A DNA stretch of 10,071 nt. Source: Chloroflexota bacterium (GTDB lineage: Bacteria; Chloroflexota; UBA5177; JANWHV01). Of this stretch, positions 1 through 6,498 are shown piece after piece. Within the stretch, counting starts at the first letter, position 1; each line of letters begins with the position of its first letter. The notes under the pieces are model-generated. The model searched no databases. It saw only the letters and a list, made by a program, of their open reading frames with translations, and was not told where the DNA came from. The stretch lies in NCBI GenBank assembly GCA_025924845.1, contig JAICHN010000165.1:1-10071 (forward strand). The letters run 5' to 3'. Both the position numbers and the translations under genes were made by a program.

Positions 1-725
1 CCCCGCGCGGCGCGCGCGCCGGCGCGATCGAACGGCTCGGCCCCCCCAGTCAGCCGACGTATCGCGAGGTCCATGGGCATCTTGGCCGGGCCGGTGTCGA
101 AGCCGATTACCGCCGTGGGATCGCCCGAAGCAGGCAGGAGCGTGAGGTTGGCGATGCCGCCCAGATTGAGCAAGACACGAGGCTGGTTGGGCAGCGCGTA
201 AAGGAGGTAATCCAACATGGGCGCCAGCGGGGCGCCGCGCCCACCCGCCGCGATATCGCGGGCCCGAAAGTCGGCCACGACGGTAATCCCGGTTCGCTCG
301 GCGATCACGGCCGGATGCCCCAGCTGTTGAGTCGAAAAGGCGCGAAAACCGGCCAGCATGGAAGAGTCCACCAGATCGCTCACCGTCGTCTGCCCATGCG
401 ACCCGATGAAGTCCACCTCCTCGGGCCGCCAGCCGGCCGCCTCGATCGTGCTAAGCGCGGCGTCCGCGAACAACTCGCCCAGAATCATATGGAGCCGACA
501 GGCCTCGATGGCTCGCCCATCGGGTTGACAAAGGGCGGCGAGAGCTTCGCGGATCTCAGACGGATATGGCGTAGCGGAGGACGCACGAAGGGCCACGCGT
601 AGGCTCGGCGCCTCGCTGATTTCCACTGCGGCGGCATCGATGCCGTCCATTGACGTACCGGAGATCAGGCCAATCGCTTTCGTCACGGCACTGTTCCGTC
701 TTCCGATCGACGATTCTGTAGTCAT
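1..725 (-). CDS. anmK: Anhydro-N-acetylmuramic acid kinase AnmK (partial, C-terminus beyond window)
   Basis: AnmK opens the 1,6-anhydro ring of anhydro-MurNAc and phosphorylates it with ATP to MurNAc-6-phosphate, a cytoplasmic step of cell-wall recycling. About 241 residues are visible of a family usually near 370-390. Motifs in order: GLISGTSMDGID (19-30, phosphate loop), GSHGQT (108-113), ADFRARDIAAGGRGAP (151-166), LLNLGGIANLT (185-195) and GFDTGP (208-213). Asp210 aligns with the catalytic Asp182 of the Pseudomonas enzyme. The next residues read AK where the family usually has GN or AN, so a normally conserved Asn is Lys. I chose ATG at 725 because AAGGGG lies 7 nt upstream; an in-frame GTG sits one codon earlier. 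It starts 4 nt after the acetyltransferase stop, so translational coupling is likely. Identity is clear; the rest of the gene cannot be seen. Confidence 0.95.
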   Translation of the reverse strand, partial: MTTESSIGRRNSAVTKAIGLISGTSMDGIDAAAVEISEAPSLRVALRASSATPYPSEIREALAALCQPDGRAIEACRLHMILGELFADAALSTIEAAGWRPEEVDFIGSHGQTTVSDLVDSSMLAGFRAFSTQQLGHPAVIAERTGITVVADFRARDIAAGGRGAPLAPMLDYLLYALPNQPRVLLNLGGIANLTLLPASGDPTAVIGFDTGPAKMPMDLAIRRLTGGAEPFDRAGARAAR

Positions 726-729
726 CACG

Positions 730-1209
730 TCACCCCTTCAGGTGCTTGCGCAGGATGAGTTCGGCGATGCCGGGCATAACGTAGTCTGGAATGCTGCCCA
801 CCCCCTCATACCCTCGATCAAGATAGAACTTCTGGGCCGCCACGTTGAAGTCCGATACCAGCAGCAGCAGATCCGGCCGACCGGCCTGGATCGCCAGTTG
901 CTCCGTGTAATCGAGAAGGATGCCTCCCACGCCCCGTCCGCGTAAGTCGGGATGGACGCCAAGCAGCTTCAGATAACCGCTCAGGCCGAACCCGCCGCGG
1001 TCGATATACCAGGCAAAACCGGCGGTTCGGTGTTCGACGTGGGCCACGGCCACCTCGGCGCCCGAATTCAGGGCGGATCGCCACATCGCGGTGAGCGCCT
1101 CTTGATCCAGGCCATAGCGTGTCCAGGGGAGGCTGCGGAGCATAATCTCCACACAGCGGTCGAGGTCGGTGTCGGCGAGCGGCGAGATGCTGATTGCGGC
1201 TCCGGCCAT
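730..1209 (-). CDS. GNAT family N-acetyltransferase
   Basis: A 159-residue protein with a complete GNAT fold, which transfers an acetyl group from acetyl-CoA to an amine. The acetyl-CoA pyrophosphate loop (motif A) is LLGVHPDLRGRGVGG at about 82-96, matching the R/QxxGxG/A pattern. Motif B, NVAAQKFYLDRGYEGVG at about 122-138, has the usual aromatic residues and RGY/GF turn. It resembles RimI-like and small-molecule acetyltransferases, but the acceptor cannot be read from sequence. The ATG at 1209 is preceded by GGAG at good distance and lies 2 nt after the DppC-type permease stop; AnmK follows 4 nt after its own stop. That position suggests a substrate related to whatever the transporter and AnmK handle, perhaps an amino sugar or peptide amine. 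This last point is inference. Confidence 0.9.
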   Translation of the reverse strand: MAGAAISISPLADTDLDRCVEIMLRSLPWTRYGLDQEALTAMWRSALNSGAEVAVAHVEHRTAGFAWYIDRGGFGLSGYLKLLGVHPDLRGRGVGGILLDYTEQLAIQAGRPDLLLLVSDFNVAAQKFYLDRGYEGVGSIPDYVMPGIAELILRKHLKG

Positions 1210-1211
1210 GC

Positions 1212-2126
1212 CTAGCTCCGCCGACGACGCGGGTCGGCCAGGTCACGCAGGGAGTCGCCCACCAGGTTGAAACCGTAGACGCCCAGGGTGAGGGCCAGTC
1301 CAGGATAGATGACCATCCACGGTTGGGTAGTCATGAAACCCTGCCCTTCGATGAGCAAACCGCCCAGGGAGGGAGTGGGAGGATTCACCCCCAGTCCGAG
1401 ATAGCTGAGCGCCGCTTCGATCAAGATGGCATCGGAAATGGCGAGCGAAAGTTGCACCAGGATGGGCGAGGCGCTGTTCGGCACGACGTGGCGGAGCAGT
1501 ATGCGCGCATGGCCCGCGCCCAGGGACTGCGCCGCCTCGATAAACTGCTCGCGACGCACGCTGAGCACGGATGCGCGCATGATGCGGGCGAAAATCGGCA
1601 CGTAGATAATGGCAATAGCCAGGCCGACGTTTTGCAGGCTGCTGCCCAGCATGGTCATCAGGGCGATGGCCAGCAAGATGGCCGGGAAAGCTACGATTAC
1701 GTCCATAATGCGCATCATTACGGTATCGAACCAGCCCCCGAAGTACCCGGCCAGCAAGCCTATGCCCGCTCCCGCGACCAGCGAGACGGCAATTGAACCG
1801 ATGCCTACCTCCAGGCTTACCCGTATTCCGGAGAGAATGCGGCTCAGCAAGTCGCGCCCGAGGTCATCGGTACCGAAGGGAAAGGCTCCTCCGGGCGCCT
1901 GCAGGATCGATAGAGGATACAGCGTGTCGGGCGAATGTGCTTCCAGAAAGGGGCCGACTACACCACCAAGAATGAACACCAACAGCAGGATGCCGCCCAG
2001 CACCGTGAGCATGTTGCGGCCCGCCCAGCGCAAGGCATGACCGGCGACACCACGCGCCTTCGGTCGAGCCGTGCCGGCGGGCAGCCGCTCGTCAGGAATA
2101 ACGGATTCTTGGGTCAATCCACGCAT
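1212..2126 (-). CDS. Peptide-type ABC transporter permease, DppC/OppC family
   Basis: Inner-membrane permease of a family 5 (dipeptide/oligopeptide/nickel) ABC importer, 304 residues, the usual length for DppC. One membrane segment lies at about 38-60, then the DppC hallmark FGTDDLGRDLLSRIL (84-98), then a five-helix BPD_transp_1 core. The EAA loop that docks on the ATPase is EAAQSLGAGHARILLRHVVPN (197-217, key residues E197, A198, A199 and G203). SYLGLG (241-246) and GDSLRDLADPR (290-300) close the protein as in DppC. ATG at 2126 has GGTGGA 8 nt upstream and overlaps the end of the DppB-type gene by 35 nt, pointing to coupled translation; an in-frame TTG three codons later is an alternative. 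It should pair with the DppB-type subunit. Substrate preference is not readable from the permease. Confidence 0.95.
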   Translation of the reverse strand: MRGLTQESVIPDERLPAGTARPKARGVAGHALRWAGRNMLTVLGGILLLVFILGGVVGPFLEAHSPDTLYPLSILQAPGGAFPFGTDDLGRDLLSRILSGIRVSLEVGIGSIAVSLVAGAGIGLLAGYFGGWFDTVMMRIMDVIVAFPAILLAIALMTMLGSSLQNVGLAIAIIYVPIFARIMRASVLSVRREQFIEAAQSLGAGHARILLRHVVPNSASPILVQLSLAISDAILIEAALSYLGLGVNPPTPSLGGLLIEGQGFMTTQPWMVIYPGLALTLGVYGFNLVGDSLRDLADPRRRRS

Positions 2127-3042
2127 AACACAGGTCCACCAGCAAATTGATCATAATGACCAGGGCTGCTACCACGAAAACGATGCTCTGCACCAAAGGA
2201 TAGTCGCGTTGCTCGATTCCCTGTACCACCAGGCGACCCACGCCGGGCAGCGTATAGACATTCTCCACGACCACGGCGCCGCCAATCAGGTAGCCAAGTT
2301 GCAGGCCAACCAGCGTGACCACCGGCAACAGGGCATTGCGCAAAGCGTGCTTCATCAACACGCGAGTGCTTCGCACACCCTTGGCGCGGGCCGTACGAAG
2401 GTAATCCTTACCGAGTACATCGAGCATGGCAGCGCGGGTCATGCGCAGCAAAATGGCGCTCAGGCCGAGTGCCAGGGTACAGGCCGGCAAGATCATGATT
2501 TGCAGGTTCTTGATCGGGTTATCGAAGAATGGGACGAAGGCAAAGGTCGAGAGCCACGGAATATAGAACGAAACGAATAAGATAAGCAGCGTGCCGAGCC
2601 AGAACGTCGGTATAGAGAGGGCGAGCAGGCTTACCAGCCTTCCCGCCGCGTCCGCTACGCCGCCGCTGCGTACGGCGGTGAGCACGCCGAGCGGGAGGGC
2701 AATAGCCAGACCGAGCAGGATGGCGAGCAGCGTCAACTCGCCGGTGACGGACAGCGCCGAGCCGAGTAGGGTGGTGACCGGCAGACCGGTGCGGAGGGAA
2801 AATCCGAGGTCGCCGTGGAGCACATTCCCGGCCCACAGGGCGTACTGCTGCCAGAGCGGTTTATTAATGCCGTAGAGGGCATTGAGTTGCGCGATCTGCT
2901 TAGGCGTTACATCGGAGCGGGTACCGAGCATCACCTCTACGACATTGCCGGGAATGAGATGAATGGTCAGAAACGCCACAACGGAAATGCCGAACAGAGT
3001 GGGAATGGTCAGCAGGATTCGGCTCAGGATGTAGGTTCGCAT
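2092..3042 (-). CDS. Peptide-type ABC transporter permease, DppB/OppB family
   Basis: Partner permease of the DppC-type subunit, 316 residues, as expected for DppB. The N-terminus MRTYILSRIL leads into a first membrane helix (about 8-30) with the HLIPG turn (28-32) typical of the family. A large periplasmic loop follows, containing GDLGFSLRTGLPV (77-89). Then come five more helices, with the EAA loop DYLRTARAKG (213-222) followed by RVLMKHALRNALLPVVT (227-243). The C-terminal YAWIDPRIRYS (306-316) is the standard DppB ending. ATG at 3042 has a modest GGACGGG just upstream. It lies 58 nt downstream of the substrate-binding protein gene, with a perfect 30-nt hairpin in the gap, and overlaps the DppC-type gene by 35 nt. 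Together they form the transmembrane channel; no ATPase gene is present in the window. Confidence 0.95.
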   Translation of the reverse strand: MRTYILSRILLTIPTLFGISVVAFLTIHLIPGNVVEVMLGTRSDVTPKQIAQLNALYGINKPLWQQYALWAGNVLHGDLGFSLRTGLPVTTLLGSALSVTGELTLLAILLGLAIALPLGVLTAVRSGGVADAAGRLVSLLALSIPTFWLGTLLILFVSFYIPWLSTFAFVPFFDNPIKNLQIMILPACTLALGLSAILLRMTRAAMLDVLGKDYLRTARAKGVRSTRVLMKHALRNALLPVVTLVGLQLGYLIGGAVVVENVYTLPGVGRLVVQGIEQRDYPLVQSIVFVVAALVIMINLLVDLCYAWIDPRIRYS

Positions 3043-3059
3043 ACCCGTCCATGGCGCTC

Positions 3060-3089
3060 CCGGCGGAAGGGCCGCGGCCCTTCCGCCGG
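3060..3089 (-). repeat. Perfect 30-nt inverted repeat (mRNA hairpin) between binding-protein and permease genes
   Basis: The arms CCGGCGGAAGGGC and GCCCTTCCGCCGG flank a CGCG loop, giving a 13-bp GC-rich stem. It begins 11 nt after the binding-protein stop codon and ends 17 nt before the DppB-type start. No T-run follows on the minus strand, so it is not a standard terminator. Hairpins in this position are known in ABC importer operons to protect the upstream mRNA and give more binding protein than permease. That role is inferred here. Confidence 0.75.
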
Positions 3090-3100
3090 ACGCCGCGTGT

Positions 3101-4660
3101 TTACTGGAAGGAGGCCCCGATCAGGCCCTGATAGCTGGCCCGTGGAATGTAGGTGTAGCCCTTCAGGTTGGGGCTCATCGCATAGTCCCAATAGCTGGCG
3201 TAGGTGTAGATCATCGGGCCGCCGTCATTGACCAGGCGCATCTGGATCTGGTTGTACAGCGACTTGCGCGTGGCGGTGCTGGTAGCGGCACGGGCCTGAT
3301 CCAGCAGTTTGTCGATGGTCGGATCGCTGAACTGGAAGGCATTGGTCGAACCGCCCGTGTGCAAGGCCGCGTACATGGCGAGGTCCGGGTCGGTCCAGTC
3401 CCCGTTCTCACCCGTGAACGCATCGAAGTTCCTCACGACCCAGTTGTGGACGTAGACGCCCCACTCCGTAGTGTCGATGGTAGCGTTAATACCGAGCGGC
3501 TTGAGTTCCTGCTGGATTATCTCGGCCGCCGTGTAATCGGAGGGCAGGTAATGCGATGCCATAATCTTGAAGCTGAAGCCATTCGGATAGCCCGCCGCGG
3601 CGAGCAGTTGCTTTGCCTTGGCTAGATTCGGCTGGTAAGACGGGTAGGCGCTTACCGGAAGAGCCCAACTCTTTAGCGCAGGGGTGAGAATGCCGCTAAC
3701 GACGCCCTGCCCTCGGCCGGCGGCCTGGAGGATCTGGTTGCGGTCGATAGCGTAGCTGATCGCCAGGCGCACCTTCGGATTGTCGAATGGCTTCCGCTTG
3801 GTGTTGAAGCCAAGCAGGTGGTAATTGATATCGAGCACGTGCAGCACACTGGCCTGGCCTGCCGCCTTGAGCTGCTGCACCTGGGGGAAGTACACCGGAT
3901 CGATGAAGGCGGCAAACTGAATTTGCCCGGTACGGAGCGCGGCCACCCGGCTGGCGTCGGTAGGTATGACCTGGAACACCACCGAATCAAAGTGCGGCTG
4001 GCCCGCTATGAAGTAGTGCGGGTTGCGCACCAGGGTGATCGCCGTATTCGGTACCCACGACTTCAGCTTGTAGGGTCCTGTCCCATCCTCGACGCGGGTG
4101 AGGTTTCCCTTATGCGCGGTGACGAAGCTCGCCGAACTCACGGTGAGGAAGCTGGCGATCACGGCCAGGAACGGTCCGTACGGCTTGCTCAACTTGATCA
4201 CGATCGTGTTGGGATCGGGAGTCTGCACCGCACTGACATCGGTGAAGAAAGACGCCCAGGGCGACTTGGTTTTCGTGTCGCGCAGGCGGGCAAGGCTGGC
4301 CGCGACATCACTGGAGGTCATGGTGCTGCCGTCATGGAAGGTAACGCCAGACCGCAAGTGGAAGGTGTAGGTCATACCGTCGGCGGAGATCTTCCAGCTC
4401 GACGCCAGATCAGGCACGATCTGCACCTTGGCGTTGAATTTGACCAGGCTGTTAAAGAGCAGGTCCTCGACCGGTCCTGATGCCTCATCGGTGGTCACGG
4501 TCGGATCGAGGGTTAGCGCATCGTTGGTGGCGCCGATGGTCAGAGTACCGCCCTCTTTGGCGGAATGGCTTGCGTTCGCGGGAACGGAGCCGAGGACGAT
4601 GGCCCCGAGGGCGATGATTGCCGGAACCAGGTGCAGCCGGCCACGAAACAGGCGCATCAT
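3101..4660 (-). CDS. ABC transporter substrate-binding protein, family 5 (peptide/SBP_bac_5)
   Basis: Extracytoplasmic binding protein that delivers peptides or similar ligands to the DppB/DppC-type channel; 519 residues from ATG 4660, usual for SBP_bac_5. It starts with a Sec signal peptide: basic MMRLFRGR, a hydrophobic stretch about 11-26, and a likely cut after ANA (28-30). There is no lipobox Cys, so it is not an obvious lipoprotein. Family landmarks are TLTIGATNDALTLDP (39-53), YTFHLRSGVTFHDG (98-111), TSSDVAASL (115-123), GTGPYKLKSW (193-202) and NPKVRLAISYAIDR (294-307). The frame is open to a GTG at 4732, but the extra 24 residues look unrelated to a signal peptide and lack a good ribosome site. 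A GGAAGG lies 13 nt before the chosen ATG, a somewhat long distance; a second ATG follows immediately. First gene after the strong promoter. Confidence 0.93.
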   Translation of the reverse strand: MMRLFRGRLHLVPAIIALGAIVLGSVPANASHSAKEGGTLTIGATNDALTLDPTVTTDEASGPVEDLLFNSLVKFNAKVQIVPDLASSWKISADGMTYTFHLRSGVTFHDGSTMTSSDVAASLARLRDTKTKSPWASFFTDVSAVQTPDPNTIVIKLSKPYGPFLAVIASFLTVSSASFVTAHKGNLTRVEDGTGPYKLKSWVPNTAITLVRNPHYFIAGQPHFDSVVFQVIPTDASRVAALRTGQIQFAAFIDPVYFPQVQQLKAAGQASVLHVLDINYHLLGFNTKRKPFDNPKVRLAISYAIDRNQILQAAGRGQGVVSGILTPALKSWALPVSAYPSYQPNLAKAKQLLAAAGYPNGFSFKIMASHYLPSDYTAAEIIQQELKPLGINATIDTTEWGVYVHNWVVRNFDAFTGENGDWTDPDLAMYAALHTGGSTNAFQFSDPTIDKLLDQARAATSTATRKSLYNQIQMRLVNDGGPMIYTYASYWDYAMSPNLKGYTYIPRASYQGLIGASFQ

Positions 4661-4842
4661 GATAGGTGTCCAATCCTTCCTTGCCAAGCGATCGCTTTGA
4701 TAAGGCCAACGGTGCCGGGTGCGGAGCCACACTGCCGCACGCCAAGACCCAACCCACTCCGGCTGTCGTACGCTCCTTTCCCTTGTTTCGATAGGCTGCG
4801 TGCTATTCTCACGCTCTCCGGGGAGATCTAGACGTGGTGGAC
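4661..4842 (-). promoter_or_regulatory. Long 5' leader of the transporter operon
   Basis: If transcription starts 7 nt after the -10 box, near 4842, the mRNA has about 180 untranslated bases before ATG 4660. Two simple hairpins are visible: GCGTG/CACGC with a 7-nt loop (4798-4814) and GTGCGG/CCGCAC with a 10-nt loop (4719-4740). A 12-bp palindrome AAGCGATCGCTT lies at 4686-4697, shortly before the start. A purine block AAGGGAAAGGAG (about 4769-4780) resembles a ribosome site, but no suitable start follows it. I do not recognise a known riboswitch or T-box consensus. The region may simply be a long leader or may hold post-transcriptional control. Confidence 0.45.
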
Positions 4843-4848
4843 GATGGC

Positions 4849-4877
4849 ACTATAGCACCGGGCAGGTGCACTGTCAA
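4849..4877 (-). promoter_or_regulatory. Near-consensus sigma-70 promoter for the transporter operon
   Basis: On the minus strand TTGACA (4877-4872) is separated by exactly 17 nt from TATAGT (4854-4849). This matches the -35 consensus 6 of 6 and the -10 consensus 5 of 6, with ideal spacing. It is the only strong promoter I found. It lies between the decarboxylase gene and the binding-protein gene and points at the latter, so it most likely drives the five-gene operon. Confidence 0.8.
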
Positions 4878-5089
4878 AGCCGCTTCAACCGTGCCGAGGT
4901 GATCTCATCGTCGTTCCACGGAGCGTCGCCCTGTACCAGGCGTGGGGCGCTGCCGGCAATGTGACGTCACCGCAATAAAACCTGCGGGACAGGATGTTAT
5001 GCGCCAGTTTGCAGACGGTTGTCTAGACAGCTTGCCGTTAGCTCGGCATAATCGGCGGCAGGCCGGCGAGAGGCCGGCGGGCGCCTTGC
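4878..5089. other. Intergenic region upstream of the operon promoter
   Basis: No coding sequence is supported here. It holds two perfect 10-bp palindromes that could be operators: GTGACGTCAC at 4961-4970, about 84 nt upstream of the -35 box, and TGTCTAGACA at 5020-5029. On the minus strand a small hairpin CCTG-TCCCG-CAGG (4981-4993) is followed by TTTTATT; it could be a weak terminator of the decarboxylase transcript, but a 4-bp stem is poor. A 6-bp GCCGGC hairpin at 5062-5078, just after the decarboxylase stop, lacks a T-run. A second, weak promoter-like pair, TAGACA 18 nt from CATAAC, also points to the operon. Confidence 0.4.
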
Positions 5090-5485
5090 TCAGGCCTTGG
5101 TCGAAGCCTCCAAGGTCTTCGCAAACACGCGGCGTGCCACCGCTAGGGCGTCCCATGCCGCTGGAAAGCCGGCATAGACCGTCGTGTGAAGGATCGTCTC
5201 GATCACCTCCTCCTGGCCGGCACCGTTCGCCAACGCACCGAGAATGTGGCTTTCAAGTTGGTTGAGTCGACCAAGGGAGGTGAGTGACGCAATGGTGCAG
5301 AGCGACCGCGTGCGAAGGTCCAGACCCGGCCGCGACCACACCTCGCCAAAGACAAACCCTTCAATGAACTCGCGAAAGGCCGGATCGAGGCGCTCCCAAT
5401 AGGGGCCGCTGCGTTCGACAAAGGCATCTCCCCAGATTCGGCCGCCGAGCGCCCGTCCCTGTGCGATTCGGTCGTCATTGTCCAC
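5090..5485 (-). CDS. PcaC-like gamma-carboxymuconolactone decarboxylase family protein
   Basis: A 131-residue all-helical protein of the CMD family. PcaC decarboxylates gamma-carboxymuconolactone in protocatechuate breakdown. The match runs along the whole protein: GDAFVER (19-25), FIEGFVFGEVWSRPGLDLRTRSLCTIASLTSLGR (about 40-73), LESHILGALANGAGQEEV (77-94) and TTVYAGFPAAWDAL (101-114). There is no CxxC, so it is not an AhpD-type peroxidase-linked member. I chose GTG at 5485 because GAGGAG lies 9 nt upstream and the family begins here; the frame stays open to 5620, overlapping the preceding gene, but those 45 residues look non-coding. A hairpin CCGCA/TGCGG lies at 5540-5552 in the upstream gap. 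No other pca genes are nearby, so the true substrate is uncertain; many CMD proteins of this type have no known reaction. Confidence 0.88.
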   Translation of the reverse strand: MDNDDRIAQGRALGGRIWGDAFVERSGPYWERLDPAFREFIEGFVFGEVWSRPGLDLRTRSLCTIASLTSLGRLNQLESHILGALANGAGQEEVIETILHTTVYAGFPAAWDALAVARRVFAKTLEASTKA

Positions 5486-5601
5486 GATTTTCTTCTCCTC
5501 ACTTCTTACAGGCGAATATGTCCCTCTTCGCCCTTCGAGCCGCACTATGCGGAACCGTTCAGGAAGGCGCGCCCTAGGCGGCCCTGTCCCCTCAGTTTGC
5601 C

Positions 5602-6423
5602 CTACTCGCTTCTCCGCCACCGCTCCAGCCCGTCCGCGCTAGGCTGCTTTGCGATGAGGTGCTCGTTCTCCAGCTTGACCAACAGCGCTTGCAATTGCAG
5701 CGCGGCCAGGCGGCGGCGCGCGGGCTCGATGTCTGGATACACCGCATCGATCAGTTCCACCATGTTTCGCCCAGTGCCCAATAGCGCTGCCAACACCTGC
5801 GCCTCTCGCTCGGCGCGGTGCGCCAGGTAACCACGAATCAGGGCGGCGGGCCGCGAGATGATCGGGCCATGGCCGGGGTAGATTTTCTGGATCGAGAATG
5901 TCAGCAGACGCTGAAGCGAGGCCAGGTACGCGGCAAGGTCGCCGTCGGGCGGAGCCACGAAGATCGTACCCAGTCCCGCCACCAGGTCGCCCGCGAACAG
6001 AAGGCAGCGCTCCGGTAGGTAGAAGCATAGATGATCGGCGCTATGCCCCGGCGTATGCAGCGCGACAACAAGGGCATGGCCGATTCGTAGCTCTTCCTGG
6101 TCCTGGAGCAGCCGATCGGCCTCCGGAACACGTGCTCTACTGAACGCATGGATCGGAGCACCGGTGCGCGCTCGCAGGGCCGCAGCTCCCGCCACGTGGT
6201 CGGGATGGCCGTGCGTAAGCAGGATGGCACGGGCGCCGCCGCGCCGCTCCACGAGGCCTGCCAGCCGATCCAGGTGCGCGGTGTCCAGAGGGCCGGGATC
6301 GATCACGGCACAGCCGTCGGATGCACTTCCCACCAGGTAGCTGTTGGTGCCCGCCAGCGTTTCGAGCGAAGGATTGGGCGCCGTGATCCTGATTATCCTG
6401 CAGGCGGCTTGTCCGGTCAGCAC
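5602..6423 (-). CDS. Metallo-beta-lactamase fold hydrolase, LACTB2-like
   Basis: A 273-residue metal hydrolase with a full set of zinc ligands: THGHPDH (70-76, with H71, H73, D75 and H76), TPGHS (124-128, H127), GDLVAG (145-150, D146) and YPGHGP (182-187, H185). The last 70 residues, including ELIDAVYP, the RRRLAALQLQALLVKLENEHLI stretch and the tail, match the winged-helix end found in LACTB2-like proteins. Human LACTB2 is an endoribonuclease, but bacterial members are mostly uncharacterised, so the substrate is open (RNA, thioester or glyoxalase-type). The start is GTG at 6423 with GGTGG 9 nt upstream. It follows the Nudix hydrolase by 75 nt without a terminator. As I recall, this pair of families also sits together in actinobacterial genomes, which would suggest linked roles. 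Confidence 0.9.
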   Translation of the reverse strand: MLTGQAACRIIRITAPNPSLETLAGTNSYLVGSASDGCAVIDPGPLDTAHLDRLAGLVERRGGARAILLTHGHPDHVAGAAALRARTGAPIHAFSRARVPEADRLLQDQEELRIGHALVVALHTPGHSADHLCFYLPERCLLFAGDLVAGLGTIFVAPPDGDLAAYLASLQRLLTFSIQKIYPGHGPIISRPAALIRGYLAHRAEREAQVLAALLGTGRNMVELIDAVYPDIEPARRRLAALQLQALLVKLENEHLIAKQPSADGLERWRRSE

Positions 6424-6498
6424 GATGTCAAACCACCGGTTCGCGGCAATGGAGGCGCGCTCGTCGCACCGGCGCGGTTTCGTCCGGCGCGCGAGCCG

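Noticed and set aside
1194..1796. Open frame of 200 codons on the plus strand
   Set aside because: Antisense to the DppC-type permease, which has full family motifs.
3060..3089. Rho-independent terminator
   Set aside because: The hairpin is strong, but no T-run follows and the downstream permease is clearly part of the same transporter.
3818..4480. Open frame of 220 codons on the plus strand
   Set aside because: Antisense to the substrate-binding protein, with composition typical of a complementary frame.
4686..4697. HIP1-like GCGATCGC site suggesting a cyanobacterial origin
   Set aside because: A single site in GC-rich DNA is expected by chance and the gene content is not cyanobacterial.
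4661..4732. N-terminal extension of the binding protein to GTG 4732
   Set aside because: The 24 extra residues are polar and would hide the signal peptide; no good ribosome site.
5486..5620. N-terminal extension of the decarboxylase to 5620
   Set aside because: It would overlap the previous gene, is Arg-rich and unlike the family, and the GTG at 5485 has an excellent ribosome site.
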